A DNA stretch of 64,000 bases from Bordetella hinzii LMG 13501 (GCF_001548475.1 NZ_LRUJ01000001.1:186001-250000); one strand, 5' to 3'; positions 35,039 to 43,967 are shown, counted from the first letter of the stretch. Numbers and translations: made by a program. Notes: generated from the letters alone by a model not told the origin.

Positions 35039-35947
35039 ATGGAGCTGCGACACCTGCGCTGTTTCGTGGCAGTGGCCGAGGAACTGCACTTCACGCGTGC
35101 GGCGGTGCGGCTTCATATCGAGCAGTCACCGCTGTCGCGCACCATCCGGGAACTGGAGTCCGACCTCGGCGCCACGCTGTTCGAGCGCAATCGGCGCGGC
35201 ACCCAGCTCACCTGGGCGGGCCAGGTCCTGCTGGAAGATGCCCGCCGCGTGTTCGCGGTGCTGGAACAGGCACGAACCAACGTCCGGGCCGCCGCCACGG
35301 GCTATCGCGGCATGCTGCGCATCGCGCTGTCGGACGGTATCGCGCCTACACGCCTCGCGGCACTCCTGGCCCTGTGCCGGGAGGAAGAGCCCGATGTGGA
35401 AATCCGCCTGTTCGAGACGCCGCTCGCATCGCAGGTACGCGGATTGCGCGACGACACTTTCGATGCCGGGTTTGCGCAGTCCGACGAGGCTGGAGAGGGC
35501 ATCCTGTGCGAGGCGGTCTGGTCCGATCCCATCCTGGTGGCCATTCCGACGCGCCATCCTTTGCTGGCCTTCAGGCAGGTCCCTCTGGATGAACTGCTGC
35601 GCTATCCCCTGATCAAGTGCCACCCGGAAACCTGCGAGGGTGCGTATCGGCAGATCAAACGGCTGCTCCGGACGGCCGCCATCCAGCCACGGATCGCAGA
35701 GCGGGTCGCGACACTGGAATTGATGCTGACGCTGGTGGCCGCAGGCTACGGACTGGGCCTCGCCACGGCGGCGCAGATTTCGGTCTGCCGCCATCCCGAG
35801 ATCATCGCGCGGCCACTGTCGGACCCGTCGGCATGCATGACCACCTACCTGTTGCGGCCGGACAGCGAGCCCTCGGAACCGCTGCAGCACTTCATCGAAC
35901 GCGCCATGCTCTCGCGCGACGACAGTCCCGCCGTCGATCCGATCTAG
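35039..35947 (+). CDS. LysR-family transcriptional regulator
   Basis: The 302-residue protein has an N-terminal HTH (about 1-62: MELRHLRCFVAVAEELHFTRAAVRLHIEQSPLSRTIRELE) and a type-2 periplasmic-binding effector domain. The class is the BenM/CatR-like branch rather than GcvA. It starts 37 bases after the B6 operon. Its effector domain resembles the HTH-less LysR-like protein encoded at 53795 (LTLVAAGYGLGLA against MTLVAAGYGVCLA), a likely source or cousin of that fragment. The target is unknown. Confidence 0.92.
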   Translation: MELRHLRCFVAVAEELHFTRAAVRLHIEQSPLSRTIRELESDLGATLFERNRRGTQLTWAGQVLLEDARRVFAVLEQARTNVRAAATGYRGMLRIALSDGIAPTRLAALLALCREEEPDVEIRLFETPLASQVRGLRDDTFDAGFAQSDEAGEGILCEAVWSDPILVAIPTRHPLLAFRQVPLDELLRYPLIKCHPETCEGAYRQIKRLLRTAAIQPRIAERVATLELMLTLVAAGYGLGLATAAQISVCRHPEIIARPLSDPSACMTTYLLRPDSEPSEPLQHFIERAMLSRDDSPAVDPI

Positions 35948-36050
35948 CCCTGGGCAACCGCGTTCGTTGCAGCGCAGGCCTTCGTCAGGGACGCCGCGCA
36001 GGTACCATGGCAAGCCATGGGCGACCGAGCGGCTGAACGTGCCGCCGCCT

Positions 36051-36938
36051 CTACAGATGCAGGGTGCCGCTGGCGACGGTCACGGCCTGGCCGCCGACGC
36101 GCACCGTCAGTTCTTCTCCGTTGCGCGTCCATTCGACGTGGATCAGGCCATCGCGCCCCATCTCGATGCCTTGCTCCGCAAGGTAGCCCCCCTGGAGAGC
36201 CGATGCGTGCCGGTGCCTTGCCAGGAATGCCGCGACACACCCGTTTCCAGACCCGCAGACGGGGTCCTCGGCCACGCCTTCGCCTGGCGCGAACGTGCGC
36301 AGGCGCAAGCGTACCGGCGCGTCGGCCTCGTGTTCGGCAAAGACGGTCACGCCGACGGCACCCGATGCGCGGCAGCGTTCGGCGATGCGAGGCAGGTCGG
36401 GACGCAGCGACGCCAGGGCGGCGACGCTGCGCAGTTCGGCGATCAGCCACGGGATGCCGGTGGAGACGACTTCCACCGGCATCGCGGCCAGCATGTTCGC
36501 ATCGCAGCCCAGCAGGGCCGACATTTCCCCAGGACCGACGGCCGTGCTGCGGAACTGCGGGCTGGCCTGGGTCATCCAGTAGATCGGCGAGCCCTCGGTC
36601 GGAACGACTTCGACAGGCACGATGCCGATGCCGCAGGCCTGCCGCAGCAGACTTGCATCGGCCAGGTCGCCACGGTGCGCACGCACCGCGCTCGCAGTGG
36701 CGATTGTGGGGTGCCCCGCGAACGGCAGCTCGCTGGAGGGCGTGAAGATGCGCACCCGATAGTCGGTGTCGGGCGATTCCGGGGCCAGCACGAAGACCGT
36801 CTCGGACAGGTTCATCTCGCGCGCGATCCGCTGCATGGTCCGCGCACCGAGGTCGTCGGCATCGAACACGACGGCAGCCGGGTTGCCCCTGAGCGGCTGG
36901 CTCGTGAACACATCGACTTGCAGGAAGGATTTGTTCAT
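36051..36938 (-). CDS. PhzF-family isomerase
   Basis: The 295-residue protein has the diaminopimelate-epimerase fold with the family start QVDVFTSQPLRGNPAAVVFDADDL, the catalytic-type Glu in REMNLSETVFV, and SELPFAGHPTIATA. The C-terminal half contains GEGVAEDPVCGSGNGCVAAFLA. PhzF-like proteins isomerise small hydroxylated or amino acids; only a few make phenazine precursors and no phenazine genes are present. It follows the LysE gene at 37000 on the same strand by about 61 bases. Confidence 0.93.
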   Translation of the reverse strand: MNKSFLQVDVFTSQPLRGNPAAVVFDADDLGARTMQRIAREMNLSETVFVLAPESPDTDYRVRIFTPSSELPFAGHPTIATASAVRAHRGDLADASLLRQACGIGIVPVEVVPTEGSPIYWMTQASPQFRSTAVGPGEMSALLGCDANMLAAMPVEVVSTGIPWLIAELRSVAALASLRPDLPRIAERCRASGAVGVTVFAEHEADAPVRLRLRTFAPGEGVAEDPVCGSGNGCVAAFLARHRHASALQGGYLAEQGIEMGRDGLIHVEWTRNGEELTVRVGGQAVTVASGTLHL

Positions 36939-36999
36939 CGCTTCTCCAGGGTCGGTCGCACCGCCTGTGCTCGGTTGCGTGCGCGTGGCCGGGGACGAA

Positions 37000-37659
37000 T
37001 CACGCGGCCAGGGCCTTGGCGCCGCTCGACGGCCTCCACAAAAGAATCCATGCGGCGAATCCGAGGAAGCCGATGCCCGCCAGGCGCGTGCAGCGCTGGC
37101 GCCAGACGGAAGTGCCCAATGCCCCGCGCACCCGGCTTGCGATGGCGGCATAGCCGCTCAAGGTGGCGCCGCTGAGGATCACGAAGATCGCGGTCAGGCC
37201 CATGAACTGAGGGATGAGCGCCTGGTCGGCCCGGATGAACTGGGGGAAGAAGGCGGTGAAGAAGAGGATCGACTTCGGATTGGATGTCGCCACCAGGAAT
37301 CCTTCCTTCGCCAGCGCGAAGGCCTGCACCGGCCCTGCGTCATGGGCACCGGCGTCCGGCGGCCGCGTGTGTCTGCCCTGCACAAGCAGGCGAAGACCGA
37401 GGTACGCCAGGTAGGCGGCGCCGGCCAGCCGCAGTGCGGTCATCGCGTGGGCGGAGGCAAGCAGGAACAGGCCGACGCCCCACGCGGCCGCGACGGAAAC
37501 CACGAGCAACCCCAACATGTTGCCCAGCGTCGACCACAGGCTCGCGACCACGCCCTGGCGAGCGCCATTGCGCATCGCCAGCAGGATGGCCGGACCGGGC
37601 GTAAGGATGGACAGCCAGGCCGCCAGGACGTAGGAAATCAGGAGCGGGATATCGGACAT
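37000..37659 (-). CDS. LysE/RhtB-family amino-acid exporter
   Basis: The 219-residue protein has about six helices and the family motif SILTPGPAILLAMRNGARQG. TSNPKSILFFTAFFPQFI follows at mid-length. It exports amino acids or related molecules. The ATG is set where the first hydrophobic helix begins; the frame is open upstream into the regulatory region. It shares a divergent intergenic region containing motif copy 4 with the hydrolase-DUF1737-LysE-TSUP operon. Confidence 0.92.
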   Translation of the reverse strand: MSDIPLLISYVLAAWLSILTPGPAILLAMRNGARQGVVASLWSTLGNMLGLLVVSVAAAWGVGLFLLASAHAMTALRLAGAAYLAYLGLRLLVQGRHTRPPDAGAHDAGPVQAFALAKEGFLVATSNPKSILFFTAFFPQFIRADQALIPQFMGLTAIFVILSGATLSGYAAIASRVRGALGTSVWRQRCTRLAGIGFLGFAAWILLWRPSSGAKALAA

Positions 37660-37746
37660 GGCGAACTCGGCGGGCTTCTTCGTCGGTTGTGAAGGAAGTG
37701 CACTTCGACGATAGCCAAGGCCATTCGAGCTGACCATTGAGCTTTT

Positions 37747-37775
37747 CTCGACGCTTGCTGAGACCTTCTCACTCG
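37747..37775 (+). promoter_or_regulatory. Cargo motif copy 4 (candidate LysR operator)
   Basis: CTCG-ACGCTTG-CTGA-GACCTT-CTCACTCG, between the divergent LysE (37659) and hydrolase (37845) genes. It contains TGAGACCTTCTCA, a palindromic T-N11-A box, as in copy 3. Confidence 0.65.
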
Positions 37776-37844
37776 GCAATTCGACGCATCGGTCTTAAGG
37801 TTTCCAGCCAGACAACGTCACTCCGGATATCCGCGCACGCCACC

Positions 37845-38456
37845 ATGAGCCACCTTCAGACCGTTCGCCTCTTGATGCTTCCCGGTATCGGCAATTCCGG
37901 GCCGGAGCATTGGCAGACGCGCTGGGCGTCGCGCCAGGAGCATGGCCGGCGATTCCAACCTGCCGACTGGGACAGGCCGGACCTGGCCGACTGGCTGCAG
38001 GCACTCGATGCGGCCATCGACGAGTGCGGCGCGCCCGTCGTCCTGGTCGCACACAGCCTTTCGTGCCTGCTCGTCGCGCACTGGGCATCGCGGCCGGGAA
38101 TCGGGGAAAACATCCAGCATCGGATCGCCCAGGTCCGGGGCGCCTTCCTCGTTGCCGTCCCTGACCCCGGCGCACCGGCGTTTCCGGGCGAGGCGAGCGA
38201 GTTCGGCCCGCCACCGACCGAACCCCTGCCGTTTCCCGCGCTGGTGGTCGCCAGCAGCGACGACCCCTATGGCTCGCCGGAGCACGCCCGGCGCATGGCC
38301 ATGGGTTGGGCAGCGGGATGCGTGGAAATCGGCGCCCTCGGGCACATCAATGCCGCCAGCGGCGTGGGCGACTGGGACACCGGCTGGCATCTGCTGCAGG
38401 CATTCGGAGCGGGGCTGCGCGTCCAGATGCCGGCATCGAATCGACCGGGAGGGTGA
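37845..38456 (+). CDS. RBBP9/YdeN-family serine hydrolase
   Basis: The 203-residue protein is a small alpha/beta hydrolase of the RBBP9 type: MLPGIGNSGPEHWQTRW near the start, nucleophile elbow VLVAHSLSCLLVAHW, aspartate in ASSDDPYGSPEHAR, and the His in GHINAASGVGDW. It is complete and expected to be active; the substrate is unknown. It leads an operon with DUF1737, LysE and TSUP genes spaced by a few bases each. Confidence 0.93.
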   Translation: MSHLQTVRLLMLPGIGNSGPEHWQTRWASRQEHGRRFQPADWDRPDLADWLQALDAAIDECGAPVVLVAHSLSCLLVAHWASRPGIGENIQHRIAQVRGAFLVAVPDPGAPAFPGEASEFGPPPTEPLPFPALVVASSDDPYGSPEHARRMAMGWAAGCVEIGALGHINAASGVGDWDTGWHLLQAFGAGLRVQMPASNRPGG

Positions 38457-38458
38457 GC

Positions 38459-38665
38459 ATGCGCGCGTATCGCTACCTGACCGGCATCGACGACGCGGCG
38501 TTCTGCCACCGCGTCACCGCGGCCCTGAACAGCGGCTGGGAGTTGTATGGCGCGCCGAGCCTGACCTACGACGCGGCGCGTGGCGCAGTGATCTGCGGCC
38601 AGGCCATCGTCAAGACCATCGAATCGACGACGTACAGCGAGTCACTGGACTTGTCTGTGCTCTGA
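38459..38665 (+). CDS. DUF1737 family protein
   Basis: The 68-residue protein starts two bases after the hydrolase stop. The sequence YRYLTGIDDAAFCHRVTAALNSGWELYGAPSLTYD matches the DUF1737 pattern, a small domain also found fused to other enzymes. No catalytic residues are evident. Location suggests a companion role to the RBBP9-type hydrolase or LysE exporter, which is inference. Confidence 0.9.
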   Translation: MRAYRYLTGIDDAAFCHRVTAALNSGWELYGAPSLTYDAARGAVICGQAIVKTIESTTYSESLDLSVL

Positions 38666-38679
38666 CGGAGATCCCCCCA

Positions 38680-39315
38680 ATGGATGCATCGACCGCGATC
38701 CTGGGCTTCACGCTGACGGCGCTGCTGCTCACCTTGACCCCCGGCCTGGACACGGCGCTGGTACTGCGCACGGCCGCTGTGGAAGGGGGGCGCAAGGCGA
38801 TGAGGGCGGGCGGCGGCATCGTGACCGGCGTGCTGATCTGGGGGCTGATCGCGGCCCTCGGGCTCGGCGCGGTGCTCGCGGTCTCCCGACTCGCCTACAC
38901 CCTGCTGCAGATCGCGGGCGCGGCCTATCTGCTCTGGCTCGGCTGGAAGCTGATCTCTGGCGCGCGCAAGAGCCTCCCGACGCTGCCCGCAGACGATCCG
39001 CCGCTCGTGCGTGGCGAGCGCTGGTTCCTGCGCGGTCTGCTGACGAATCTGCTCAATCCCAAGGTCGGGGTGTTCTACGTGAGCCTCCTGCCACAGTTCG
39101 TTCCCGCCGACGTGCCGGTGGTCGGGTTCAGCGTGCTGTTGGCCGGCATCCACGCCGCGATGGGACTGCTCTGGTTCGCCGCACTGGTGCTGGCCACGCG
39201 GCCCCTGGCACGCTGGCTGCGCCGGCCCACGGTGATGCGCTCGCTCGATGCGCTCACCGGCCTGGCGCTGATGGGGTTTGGCCTGCGTCTGGCCCTGTCC
39301 AGGCCGACGAGCTGA
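38680..39315 (+). CDS. LysE/RhtB-family amino-acid exporter
   Basis: The 211-residue protein is the third LysE-type exporter of the cargo. The N-terminus reads FTLTALLLTLTPGLDTALVLRTAAVEGGRKA, a variant of the TPGP motif in which Pro is replaced by Leu (TPGLD). The segment GLLTNLLNPKVGVFYVSLLPQFVP matches the family. It begins 14 bases after the DUF1737 gene. It may share a substrate with the exporter at 37000 across the same divergent regulatory region. Confidence 0.92.
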   Translation: MDASTAILGFTLTALLLTLTPGLDTALVLRTAAVEGGRKAMRAGGGIVTGVLIWGLIAALGLGAVLAVSRLAYTLLQIAGAAYLLWLGWKLISGARKSLPTLPADDPPLVRGERWFLRGLLTNLLNPKVGVFYVSLLPQFVPADVPVVGFSVLLAGIHAAMGLLWFAALVLATRPLARWLRRPTVMRSLDALTGLALMGFGLRLALSRPTS

Positions 39316-39327
39316 GGTGCGAGCGGC

Positions 39328-40086
39328 ATGGACATCGGAACCTTCCTGCTGCTGGCCGGTGCCAGCATGATCGGCGGCATCTGCAATGCGGTGGCCGGCG
39401 GCGGCACATTCTTCACCTTTCCCGCGCTGCTGGCTGCCGGCGTACCACCCGTGGTGGCCAACGCCACCAGCGCGGTGTCGATCTGGCCGGGGCATGCGAG
39501 CAGCCTGCTCTGCTATCGCAGCGAACTCGGGCGCCACCGCGCCGCGTTGCGGCGCAGCCTGCCCGTGGTCGGTGCCGGTTCGCTGGTGGGCGCCGCACTG
39601 TTGGTGTTCACCGGAGATGCACAGTTCAGCCGTCTGGTGCCGTGGCTGATCCTCGTCGCGACCGTTCTGTTCGCCCTGGGGCCCTGGCTGCGCCAGGCCA
39701 TCGAGCGGCATGCTCGCGGTCAGGTGCCGCACCTGGTGGCTGCGGGGGCGGAGTTCCTGACCGCACTCTATGGCGGCTACTTCGGCGCCGGCCTGGGCAT
39801 CATGCTGATGGCGATCCTGACCTTGCTGGGTGTGCGCGATGTCCAGGAGGCCAACGCCGTCAAGAATGCGATGGCTACCGTCGTGACCAGTGCCGCGGTG
39901 ATGCTCTTCGTCGCCACCGGGTCCATCGCCTGGGCGCAAGGCAGTGCGGTCCTGCTGGGCGCGATCGTGGGGGGCTATGCCGGCGCGCGGTTGGCGCGCT
40001 GGATTCCGCCGCTGGCGCTGCGTTGGACGATCGTGGCGACCGGCCTGGCGCTCTCTGCGTACTTCGGGCTGAAGGCGGGCGCATGA
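39328..40086 (+). CDS. TSUP-family (TauE/SafE) transporter
   Basis: The 252-residue protein has about eight helices in two TSUP repeats: MIGGICNAVAGGGTFFTFPALLAAG at the start and YGGYFGAGLGIMLMAILTLLGVRDVQEANAVKN in the second half. TSUP proteins export sulfite, sulfoacetate or other organosulfur anions. It closes the operon led by the RBBP9-type hydrolase. The substrate is unknown. Confidence 0.93.
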   Translation: MDIGTFLLLAGASMIGGICNAVAGGGTFFTFPALLAAGVPPVVANATSAVSIWPGHASSLLCYRSELGRHRAALRRSLPVVGAGSLVGAALLVFTGDAQFSRLVPWLILVATVLFALGPWLRQAIERHARGQVPHLVAAGAEFLTALYGGYFGAGLGIMLMAILTLLGVRDVQEANAVKNAMATVVTSAAVMLFVATGSIAWAQGSAVLLGAIVGGYAGARLARWIPPLALRWTIVATGLALSAYFGLKAGA

Positions 40087-40300
40087 TGGATCGCTTGCAG
40101 CGGGCGCGCGACGCCCACGCCTGTGCGAATACGGCGCTCCCCGGCATCGCCAATGGCGCGCGATGCTGCTTTCCGCGGTCCGCTGCGTTTGCGGACAACG
40201 CGGCGCCGACCCTGCCTCCCGCCTGGATCTGCCAACCCGACTCGGCCGACGGGGTAGCGTGTCGATTCAGTTGGCGAACTTTCTGTGAGGAGTCCATTCG

Positions 40301-41677
40301 ATGAATCCACTCGATGCACTGACTGCGCTCTGGTCGCTGGGCGGGCTGCCGCCGCAGGCGCTGGCCGGGATCGCGCTGACGGGCAGCGACCCGGTGTTCC
40401 CCTCGTCCTTCGCCGTCGGCACCGCCGCGCAGACCAGCATTGCCGCGGCTGCGCTCGCCGCCTGCGAACTGGGCCATGAGCGGGGTGCTCCGCGCCAGCG
40501 TGTCGCGGTGGACATGGCCCACGCCGCCGCCGAATGCACCGGCTGGTTCACGCTCGACGGCCAGGAGCCCGAGCTGTGGGACCCGTTCGCCGGCCTGTAC
40601 CGCTGCGCCGATGGCCACGTACGTGTCCACACCAACTTCCCGCACCACCGCGATGGCGCGCTGCGCCTGCTGGGCCTGGACCCGGAAACCGCCACACGCG
40701 CCGACGCCGAGCAGGCCCTGCGGGGTTGGAAGGCGCTGGACTTCGAGCAGGCCTCGGCCGACCACGCGCTGGTGGCCACGGCGCTGCGCAGCTTCGCCGA
40801 GTGGGATGCCACGCCCCAGGGGCAGGCGGTGGCCTCGCAACCCTTGATAACCATCACCCGAATCGCCGATGCGCCACCGCGCGCACTGCCGCCCCTGGCG
40901 GCCGATGAGCGGCCGCTCGCCGGCCTGCGCGTGCTCGACCTCACGCGCATCCTGGCCGGCCCCGTCGGTGGGCGGGCGATGGCGTCGTTCGGCGCGGACG
41001 TGATGCTGGTCAACTCACCGAACCTGCCCAACATCGCCGCCATTGCCGAAACCAGCCGCGGCAAGCGCTCGGCGCACATCGACCTGCGCAGCGAGGCCGG
41101 ACGCGAAGCGCTGTGGCGGCTCGTGGAAGACGCCCACGTGTTCTCGCAGGGGTACCGGCCTGGCGGCCTGGCCGCGCTCGGCTTCTCGCCCGAGGCCCTG
41201 GCCGCGCGCCGGCCCGGCATCGTCGCCGTGTCGCTGACCGCCTACGGCACGCAAGGGCCTTGGGCCGACCGGCGCGGTTTCGATTCGCTGGTGCAGACGG
41301 CAATGGGCTTCAACCACGCCGAGGGCGAAGCGGCGGGCGACGGCAAGCCGCGCGCGCTGCCGATGCAGATCCTCGACCAGGCCAGCGGCTTCCTGATGGC
41401 TTTCGGCGCCGCCGCCGCGCTGTGGCGACAGTCGCGCGAAGGGGGAAGCTGGCACGTGCAGGTGTCGCTGGCGCAGACCGGGCACTGGCTGCGCGGTCTG
41501 GGGCGCATCGAAGAGGGCCTGCGGGCCGGCAGGCCGGACCTCAGCCCCTGGCTCGCCGACGAAGTCTCCGGCTTCGGCCTGCTGCGCGCCGTGCGTCCCA
41601 GCGCGCAACTGGCGCGAACACCGGCCGGCTATGCGCGACCGTCAGTGCCGCCGGGAACGGATCGCCCGAACTGGTGA
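40301..41677 (+). CDS. CaiB/BaiF-family CoA transferase
   Basis: The 458-residue protein has the class III CoA-transferase core: LRVLDLTRILAGPVGGRAMASFGADVMLV in mid-protein, then ETSRGKRSAHIDLRSEAGREAL and SLTAYGTQGPWADRRGFDSLVQTAMGF. The usual catalytic Asp stretch is modified (NSPN at the place of a typical E-P), so activity is likely but not certain. An N-terminal extension of about 200 residues resembles other two-domain members. It follows a 214-bp gap in which I see no gene or clear operator. Together with hydratases and thioesterase it adds to the acyl-CoA theme. Confidence 0.9.
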   Translation: MNPLDALTALWSLGGLPPQALAGIALTGSDPVFPSSFAVGTAAQTSIAAAALAACELGHERGAPRQRVAVDMAHAAAECTGWFTLDGQEPELWDPFAGLYRCADGHVRVHTNFPHHRDGALRLLGLDPETATRADAEQALRGWKALDFEQASADHALVATALRSFAEWDATPQGQAVASQPLITITRIADAPPRALPPLAADERPLAGLRVLDLTRILAGPVGGRAMASFGADVMLVNSPNLPNIAAIAETSRGKRSAHIDLRSEAGREALWRLVEDAHVFSQGYRPGGLAALGFSPEALAARRPGIVAVSLTAYGTQGPWADRRGFDSLVQTAMGFNHAEGEAAGDGKPRALPMQILDQASGFLMAFGAAAALWRQSREGGSWHVQVSLAQTGHWLRGLGRIEEGLRAGRPDLSPWLADEVSGFGLLRAVRPSAQLARTPAGYARPSVPPGTDRPNW

Positions 41678-41721
41678 GAGCTTGTCCGCAAGCCGAGAGT
41701 TGATACGGCCGGACACCTTGA

Positions 41722-42933
41722 ATGAGCAATATCCCAGGTCACCCCGGCGATGCATCGCGTGCCGCACCGATGCCTGCCACGTCAGCCTTGCCCTCCCATC
41801 TGCTGTGGACCATTGCCCTGGCGGCGGGCGCATCCGTGGCCAACAGCTACTACAACCAGCCGCTTCTCGGCGAACTGAGCCGGGAGTTCGTACTCTCTGC
41901 GGGGACCGTGACCTGGCTGCCTGTGCTCACCCAGGCGGGCAATGCCCTGGGCGTGCTGTTCCTGGCACCACTGGGCGACCGCCTGGAGCGCAAGTCGCTC
42001 ATCCTGCGAACGCTGGCGACGCTGGTGCTCTCCCTGGTGATGACAGCCGCGTCCTCCGGCTTCGTTCAATTGATGCTGGCGAGCCTCGCCGTGGGTTTGT
42101 GCGCCACCGTGACGCAGCAACTGGTTCCCTTGGCCGTCCACCTGGCACCCTCCCACCGCAAGGGGCAGGTGCTCGGCGTGGTGACGGGCGGCATCCTGAT
42201 CGGCATCCTGCTGGCCCGTGTGGTGAGCGGCTGGATGACCGAGCTCTGGGGCTGGCGGTCCGTCTTCGGCTTTTCTGCGGCACTGATGCTGGTACTGGGC
42301 TTTCGGCTGGCATGGACGCTGCCGGTGGTGCCACCGTCCACCAATCTCGGCTATGGACGATTGCTGCTGTCGATGTGGCATTTGGTGCGCAAGCACGCTT
42401 CCTTGCGCCAAGCTGTGGCCGTCCAGTTCCTGCTGTTTGCCAGCATGATCGGCTTCTGGGCAACGTTCGCGCTCTGGCTGGAGCGGCCGCCACTGCAGCT
42501 CGGCGCGGTGTCCGCCGGCCTGTTCGCGCTGGTCGGCGTGTGCGGCGCGTTGGCTGCACCGGCGGCTGGCCGTTTTGCCGACCGGCGCGGACATGACGCA
42601 GTCGTCCGTGCTGGCGCGGTGGGAACCGCAACGGCATTTGCCGTGCTGTACCTGGGTGGCTCATCGATCCCTGCACTCGTCCTCGGCATCTTCTTGCTCG
42701 ACGTGACCGTGCAGTCAGTCCAGGTGGCGAACCAGACCATGGTCTATGCGTTGGACGCGGGTGCGCGCAGCCGGCTGAACACCGTGTTCATGGGCGCGAT
42801 GCTGCTTGGCGGGGCCTTCGGCGCTGCTGCAGGCGGGTGGGCCTTCACTGCGCATGGATGGGCCGGGGTCTGCGCCTTTGGCATGCTTAGCGCCACCGTT
42901 GCGTGGGGCCTGTCTCTTCGGCAAAACCAATGA
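41722..42933 (+). CDS. MFS transporter
   Basis: The 403-residue protein has twelve helices. The N-terminal half has NSYYNQPLLGELSREF and the A-motif-like GDRLERKSLILR. It resembles the multidrug or sugar-efflux group of MFS (DHA1-like). The small ATPase gene starts inside its stop (ATGA). Together the pair closes the metabolic cargo. The substrate is unknown. Confidence 0.9.
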   Translation: MSNIPGHPGDASRAAPMPATSALPSHLLWTIALAAGASVANSYYNQPLLGELSREFVLSAGTVTWLPVLTQAGNALGVLFLAPLGDRLERKSLILRTLATLVLSLVMTAASSGFVQLMLASLAVGLCATVTQQLVPLAVHLAPSHRKGQVLGVVTGGILIGILLARVVSGWMTELWGWRSVFGFSAALMLVLGFRLAWTLPVVPPSTNLGYGRLLLSMWHLVRKHASLRQAVAVQFLLFASMIGFWATFALWLERPPLQLGAVSAGLFALVGVCGALAAPAAGRFADRRGHDAVVRAGAVGTATAFAVLYLGGSSIPALVLGIFLLDVTVQSVQVANQTMVYALDAGARSRLNTVFMGAMLLGGAFGAAAGGWAFTAHGWAGVCAFGMLSATVAWGLSLRQNQ

Positions 42934-43523
42934 TGACAAGTGAATTGACAAACCGTCTGCTGGTCGAAGCAAACCCTGACATGACGCCGATGCCATCTCA
43001 GGTGGTCATTTCGGGGTGCTCCGGCGGCGGCAAGTCGACCTTGCTCGGGGAGCTGCGGCGGCGTGGTCATGCGACCGTCGCCGAACCCGGGCGGAGGATC
43101 ATCGCCGAGCAGATTCGACAGGGCGGCAACGCCTTGCCATGGACCGACATGGCGGCCTTTCTGCGGGAGGCGCTGCGCGTCGCCGCCATGGATCTCGAAG
43201 GCGCGGCACGGGACGCTGGTCCGGTCTTCTTCGACCGAGGGTTGATCGACGCCGCTGCAGCGCTTCAACGACTCTACGGGGTACCGTTGGCGCAAAGTCT
43301 GGGCGAATCCCGCCCTTATGGGCGGCTCGTGTTCCTCGCACCGCCCTGGCCGGACATCTATTGCGCAGACGAGGCGCGGCGGCACGGTTTTCCCGAGGCT
43401 GAGGCGGAATACGCCCACCTGGATGCAACCTACCGGGCACTCGGCTACGAAGTCAGGTTGCTTCCGCGCGCCAGTGTGGCCGAGCGGGCCGACTTCGTTC
43501 TCGAAGCGATTCATCGCTGCTGA
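42930..43523 (+). CDS. AAA_28-type small P-loop ATPase
   Basis: The 197-residue protein has a Walker A GCSGGGKST (G29-T37) close to the N-terminus. The substrate-side segments FFDRGLIDAAAALQRLYGVPL and RLVFLAPPWPDIY follow. This is a kinase/ATPase-like fold similar to ATP-binding proteins that phosphorylate small molecules. Two in-frame downstream ATGs (residues 18 and 21) are alternative starts. It overlaps the MFS stop by four bases and is the last gene of the cargo. The substrate is unknown. Confidence 0.85.
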   Translation: MMTSELTNRLLVEANPDMTPMPSQVVISGCSGGGKSTLLGELRRRGHATVAEPGRRIIAEQIRQGGNALPWTDMAAFLREALRVAAMDLEGAARDAGPVFFDRGLIDAAAALQRLYGVPLAQSLGESRPYGRLVFLAPPWPDIYCADEARRHGFPEAEAEYAHLDATYRALGYEVRLLPRASVAERADFVLEAIHRC

Positions 43524-43930
43524 AGGCGAGACCAACTTGCGGCGGTTGCCCTGGATGCTGATCCGAACGCGGCCCTGCAGCATGCGTACTCACGTGCACC
43601 GTTGTCGATGAGCACGCGACGACACGGGCGCGGGCTACTGTCGTCGACAGGTGATAGGTCGGAGAAAACTGCTGGACATGGCAACGGCCGCCCTGTCTGC
43701 CAAACCGCACGCAAGCGGAGCGTAGGGCAGAAACAGGAAGCGGGGCCGAAGGTGCTAGCCGAGCGAAGCGAGGGAACGATGGAAGCCCGACAGGGGCGAA
43801 GCCCCGAAGGGGGTTCGATGCAAAGCACGACAGCGCGACCGGTCATCTTCCTTGGCCGGGGAGGCCCAGACATCAATGCCCCCGTCTTTAGTCACGTCAT
43901 CAGCTCACTTGCACCATTGGCTAGCCAGAC
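43524..43930 (+). other. Non-coding ICE stretch with tandem small hairpins
   Basis: No credible gene is present. The conspicuous part is GGGGC-GAA-GCCCC followed at once by GAAGGGG (43793-43813), two alternative hairpins that share the CCCC arm. CGAGCGAAGCGAGG-type purine repeats precede it. It lies between the cargo end and the ParD-like operator. It could be a transcript end or a processed leader; nothing more can be supported. Confidence 0.5.
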
Positions 43931-43956
43931 TATATGATTCATATATGTTTCATATA
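43931..43956 (+). promoter_or_regulatory. Overlapping palindromes, probable ParD-like operator
   Basis: TATATGA-T-TCATATA (43931-43945) overlaps TATATG-TTT-CATATA (43942-43956). Both are perfect inverted repeats, immediately upstream of the ParD-like gene and covering its likely -10 region. This is the expected form of an autorepression site. Confidence 0.75.
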
Positions 43957-43967
43957 GATCAAAGCAC

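Noticed and set aside
36051-36938. Phenazine biosynthesis
   Set aside because: Only the PhzF-like gene is present; no phzA-G cluster is in the window, and most PhzF-like proteins have other roles.
43602-43937. 111-residue plus-strand frame
   Set aside because: Composition is repetitive (Gly, Arg, Ser, Glu), no ribosome site is evident, and it covers the hairpin region and runs into the ParD-like operator.
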